Assembly (NCBI GenBank): GCA_021799315.1 | Contig: JAJZAR010000026.1 | Location: 1 to 15,055 of the forward strand | Source of the DNA: Thermoplasmata archaeon | Lineage (GTDB): Archaea; Thermoplasmatota; Thermoplasmata; Thermoplasmatales; Thermoplasmataceae | Length of the DNA: 15,055 bases | Direction: 5' to 3' | The notes under the pieces: model-generated | The model's database searches: none | What the model was told of the DNA's origin: nothing | What the model saw: only the letters and a program-made list of their open reading frames with translations | Shown here: in pieces, positions 13,008-15,055 of the stretch | How positions within the stretch are numbered: the stretch's first letter is position 1 | How the letters are laid out: every line of letters starts with the position of its first letter | Program-made: the position numbers and the translations under genes

Positions 13008-14264
13008 TTATTTTGCGCTACCCGATCTTTTTTCAATAACATAATTGACCATTGATGCCATTGAAGAGGAAATTGTTTCCTCATCTATGGTTCCGATTCT
13101 TGAATAAACTGCTCTCAGAAGGTTCCCATCTCCAAATGATGTGAGAAATCTTTTCATGCTCTCATTCAGGTTTATCTCATCTTTTCCAACTTCTGTATGG
13201 TTATTTCCAAGAACCATTGAAGAAATTTGCTCACCCATTAGCCTTGCCGTGGAAAATTTCCCGCCTGCGATGGCTAATTGCCTTATACCTGTATTCTGTT
13301 CCATTATGGTATAATCTCTTGATGCAGTTCTCACGGTGTCAGAATCTGAGGTTATAAGCGGTCTCGACGAGTAATAGGTTCTTATGTGCCTCATGGGTGC
13401 AAGTTCAGGCACAAGCTTACTCCCCTCCTCGTGCATAAGTTCCAGGTCATCCTGATCCACTCTGGGATTATCTGGATCTTCTGTCAGTACTGCAATTGTA
13501 CCCAGAATGGTGTTTTCTCCGTAGGGTACAAGTATATCTCCATCTGAGGGTGGCCTCATACGATTTATAACTGAGTTTACAAGCCTTCCGGGATAAACGG
13601 ACATGTATCCAAGGGCCGGGGTAATAACCAGACCTTTCATTCCCATTTTCTTCGCAACATCCATTGCCCATGGGCCAGCTGTATTCACAACGCAATCAAA
13701 ATTGCCATCAATTTCAGGATGTCCCTTAATAGCGATTCTGTTTGAATTGCTTAAACTGGCTTCAGTGTGGGTCAGTATCCTTGCCCCATAATTCATGGAT
13801 TCTGACGCAACAGACATCCCAAGTTCATATGCACGGATCACCTTGTCTGGTATCCTTAAAACTCGTTTAGTTTCAGGGCTTATATTTGGTTCTATTACTC
13901 TTTTGAATATTTCCACATTAACTTCATCAGTGGGTATGCCATTTTTCTCGTTGCTCTCAAGTATGCGTTCTCCAAAATCTGCCTCCTGCTCATCCAGTGC
14001 AACAAAATATCCTCCCGTATCCCTTATGAATTGCTGTGCCATACTGTATAGTTTCCTATTTTCTGAAATGCATTCTCTGGCCGCCTGCGGATCGTTTGTG
14101 GTATATCTTGTACCGCTATGAAGCATTCCATGAAATCTACCCGATGTTCCTGATAAAATGTCGCCCTTATCAATAAGAACCACATCAGCTCCACTTTTTG
14201 ATAAATACATGGTCGCAAACAAACCTGTGATTCCTGCCCCAATTACCAGAACCCTTTGAGTCAT
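13008..14264 (-). CDS. glpA: FAD-dependent glycerol-3-phosphate dehydrogenase (GlpA-like)
   Basis: A 418-residue flavoprotein of the DAO/GlpA family. The N-terminal Rossmann motif GAGITG (9-14) and D32 bind the ADP part of FAD. GTSGRFHGMLHSGTRYTTND (39-58) followed by ARECISENRKL (62-72) is the hallmark of anaerobic-type glycerol-3-phosphate dehydrogenase. NTAGPWA (194-200) and GGKFSTARLM (334-343) are the later FAD contacts. Such enzymes oxidise sn-glycerol-3-phosphate to dihydroxyacetone phosphate and pass electrons to the respiratory chain, probably at the membrane face. It is shorter than E. coli GlpA and lacks the C-terminal BFD-like [2Fe-2S] domain, as I expect of archaeal forms. L-2-hydroxyglutarate dehydrogenase is the main alternative. 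GAGAGGAT lies 4 nt before the ATG. No glpK is in the window; the next gene is CoxG-like. Confidence 0.84.
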   Translation of the reverse strand: MTQRVLVIGAGITGLFATMYLSKSGADVVLIDKGDILSGTSGRFHGMLHSGTRYTTNDPQAARECISENRKLYSMAQQFIRDTGGYFVALDEQEADFGERILESNEKNGIPTDEVNVEIFKRVIEPNISPETKRVLRIPDKVIRAYELGMSVASESMNYGARILTHTEASLSNSNRIAIKGHPEIDGNFDCVVNTAGPWAMDVAKKMGMKGLVITPALGYMSVYPGRLVNSVINRMRPPSDGDILVPYGENTILGTIAVLTEDPDNPRVDQDDLELMHEEGSKLVPELAPMRHIRTYYSSRPLITSDSDTVRTASRDYTIMEQNTGIRQLAIAGGKFSTARLMGEQISSMVLGNNHTEVGKDEINLNESMKRFLTSFGDGNLLRAVYSRIGTIDEETISSSMASMVNYVIEKRSGSAK

Positions 14265-14342
14265 GTTTATCCTCTCGATTTAACCTATGCATTCAAAGGG
14301 AATAACATTTACACCTGTATTCACAATTACGGTATCATTAAG

Positions 14343-14426
14343 CTATTGATGGATTGATTCATTCTCGCTAATAAGCAGATTAAATATTCTATTCAGATCT
14401 CTACAACAAGACTTCAACCTCTGCAT
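14343..14426 (-). CDS. Possible 27-residue small protein
   Basis: A minus-strand frame from ATG 14426 to TAG 14343-14345 encodes a basic, amphipathic peptide with CCRDL (residues 7-11) and NRIFNLLISE (12-21). GGAG lies about 8 nt before the ATG, and the frame is also open for some 15 codons upstream. No TATA-like box fits well. It may be a true small protein, a gene remnant or chance; nothing identifies a function. Confidence 0.18.
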   Translation of the reverse strand: MQRLKSCCRDLNRIFNLLISENESIHQ

Positions 14427-14618
14427 TAAGAATTCTCCATCTACATTAAAAAAACAATAACTGAAAGCTACTTATTCACATAAAGAAGGTCATTCGGAAA
14501 TAGTATATTTTATTATTAAATTGCTTGAAATAAGCACTGTCAATTTCCTGTTTCCTGCAATCGTTATTTTTATGCGTTTACCAATAGATAAAAACGTTAA
14601 CGAATTTGCCACGAATGT

Positions 14619-14629
14619 CTTAAATAAGG
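14619..14629 (+). promoter_or_regulatory. TATA-like box of pyrG
   Basis: CTTAAATAAGG is centred about 24 nt before the ATG at 14648. This fits leaderless transcription and supports that ATG over the out-of-frame ATG at 14641. Confidence 0.55.
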
Positions 14630-14647
14630 TTCAAACATTCATGCAGA

Positions 14648-15055
14648 ATGAAGTATATAGTCATAACAGGAGGCGTGTTATCCGGCATCGGAAAGGGTAC
14701 AATAGCCTCAAGTTTATGTCACATTTTATCCAACAGTGGGCTGAAAGTTACAGCTCTAAAAATTGATCCCTATCTGAATTATGATGCAGGAACCATGAAT
14801 CCATATCAGCATGGGGAAGTATTTGTTCTAGACGATGGAAGTGAAGTGGACCTTGATCTTGGAAATTACGAACGGTACCTTGATAGAACACTAACCAAAG
14901 ATAATAACATAACCACAGGGAAGGTGTATAAGGAGGTTATCGAAAGAGAGAGAAGGGGAGAATATCTTGGCAGCACAGTTCAGATCATACCTCATATAAC
15001 AAACGAAATAAAGAGAAGAATAAGGAAGGTAGTTTCTTCTGGAGACCTCGATGTC
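14648..15055 (+). CDS. pyrG: CTP synthase, N-terminal part (cut by window end)
   Basis: The first 136 residues of CTP synthase, which turns UTP into CTP using ATP and glutamine; the frame is open to the last base. The synthetase (amidoligase) domain is seen: MKYIVITGG start, P-loop GGVLSGIGKGT (8-18), the ALKIDPYLNYDAGTMNPYQH segment (36-55) with the Mg2+-binding Asp, GEVFVLDDGSEVDLDLGNYE (56-75), and a later GKVYKEVIERERRGEYLGST stretch with QIIPHIT for UTP/ATP contacts. These match the family nearly without change; a Tyr replaces the usual Val in NYDAGT. The C-terminal glutaminase domain lies outside the window. The start is fixed by the family N-terminus and by the promoter spacing. Confidence 0.96.
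   Translation, partial: MKYIVITGGVLSGIGKGTIASSLCHILSNSGLKVTALKIDPYLNYDAGTMNPYQHGEVFVLDDGSEVDLDLGNYERYLDRTLTKDNNITTGKVYKEVIERERRGEYLGSTVQIIPHITNEIKRRIRKVVSSGDLDV

Larger units (their letters stand above)
14265..14647. other. Intergenic space between glpA-like gene and pyrG
   Basis: About 380 bp separating two divergent genes. It contains the ribosome site of the glpA-like gene (14269-14276), the pyrG promoter (14619-14629), a possible 27-codon minus-strand reading frame (14343-14426) and an AT-rich block around 14500-14525. A plus-strand frame starting at 14521 overlaps pyrG in another frame and is a shadow. No tRNA or repeat was recognised. Confidence 0.5.

Noticed and set aside
13795..14121. 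Plus-strand frame opposite the glpA-like gene
   Set aside because: Antisense to a gene with clear FAD motifs; no independent signal.
14521..14766. 81-codon frame overlapping the start of pyrG
   Set aside because: pyrG in the other frame matches CTP synthase residue by residue; this frame has no family signal.
1..15055. tRNA/rRNA genes, CRISPR arrays, IS elements or integrase sites
   Set aside because: No cloverleaf or T-loop consensus, no regularly spaced long repeats, no transposase motifs and no terminal inverted repeats were seen in the gaps.

Overview
The window reads as a chromosomal segment of an archaeon, most likely a member or close relative of the Thermoplasmatales (Thermoplasma/Ferroplasma/Cuniculiplasma type). 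This rests on a moderately AT-rich base composition, heavy use of AGA/AGG and ATA codons, TATA-like boxes centred about 24-31 nt before many start codons (leaderless transcription), an archaeal D-aminoacyl-tRNA deacylase (DtdA/DTD2), an archaeal-type valyl-tRNA synthetase, an Hjc-like Holliday junction resolvase and a ferritin-like/VIT1 fusion. The genus is inference. No tRNA, rRNA, CRISPR array or intact mobile element was found.

Layout. 1-335: no gene, a small hairpin and AGACCTTT repeats. 336-1507 (minus): dtdA and, overlapping it by 4 nt, a small helical protein with hemerythrin-like (HHE) histidine motifs. 1561-3897 (plus): valS, divergent from that pair, with a palindromic TATA-like box in the shared promoter. 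4042-4548 (plus): two-helix membrane protein with an extracytoplasmic domain. 4553-5542 (minus): ferritin-like + VIT1/CCC1 membrane protein, a probable Fe/Mn exporter. 5788-7146 (plus): class III PLP aminotransferase or amino acid racemase. 7147-8000: gene-poor, purine-rich minus strand carrying what look like decayed coding fragments. 8001-8519 (minus): Hjc-like resolvase whose C-terminus may be cut by a one-base slip. 8663-10549 (plus): AMP-forming acyl-CoA synthetase. 10761-11900 (plus): three small proteins of unknown function, with a possible decayed gene on the opposite strand at 11107-11259. 11902-12333 (minus): tail-anchored hypothetical protein. 12525-14264 (minus): a GlpA-like FAD dehydrogenase followed by a CoxG-like SRPBCC protein. 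14648-15055 (plus): CTP synthase, cut by the window end.

How the genes relate. The dtdA/valS divergon groups two tRNA-charging functions: loading of valine and removal of D-amino acids from tRNA. The PLP enzyme belongs to a subfamily that in other archaea includes D-amino-acid-forming racemases, so a functional link to DtdA is possible but not shown. The GlpA-like enzyme and the acyl-CoA synthetase suggest heterotrophic carbon use. No single clearly new multi-gene system is visible. The best leads are the HHE-like/dtdA operon, the VIT-type exporter with an inverted repeat upstream of its promoter, the apparent frameshift at the 3' end of the resolvase gene, and the gene relics around 7.2-8.0 kb and 11.1-11.3 kb.
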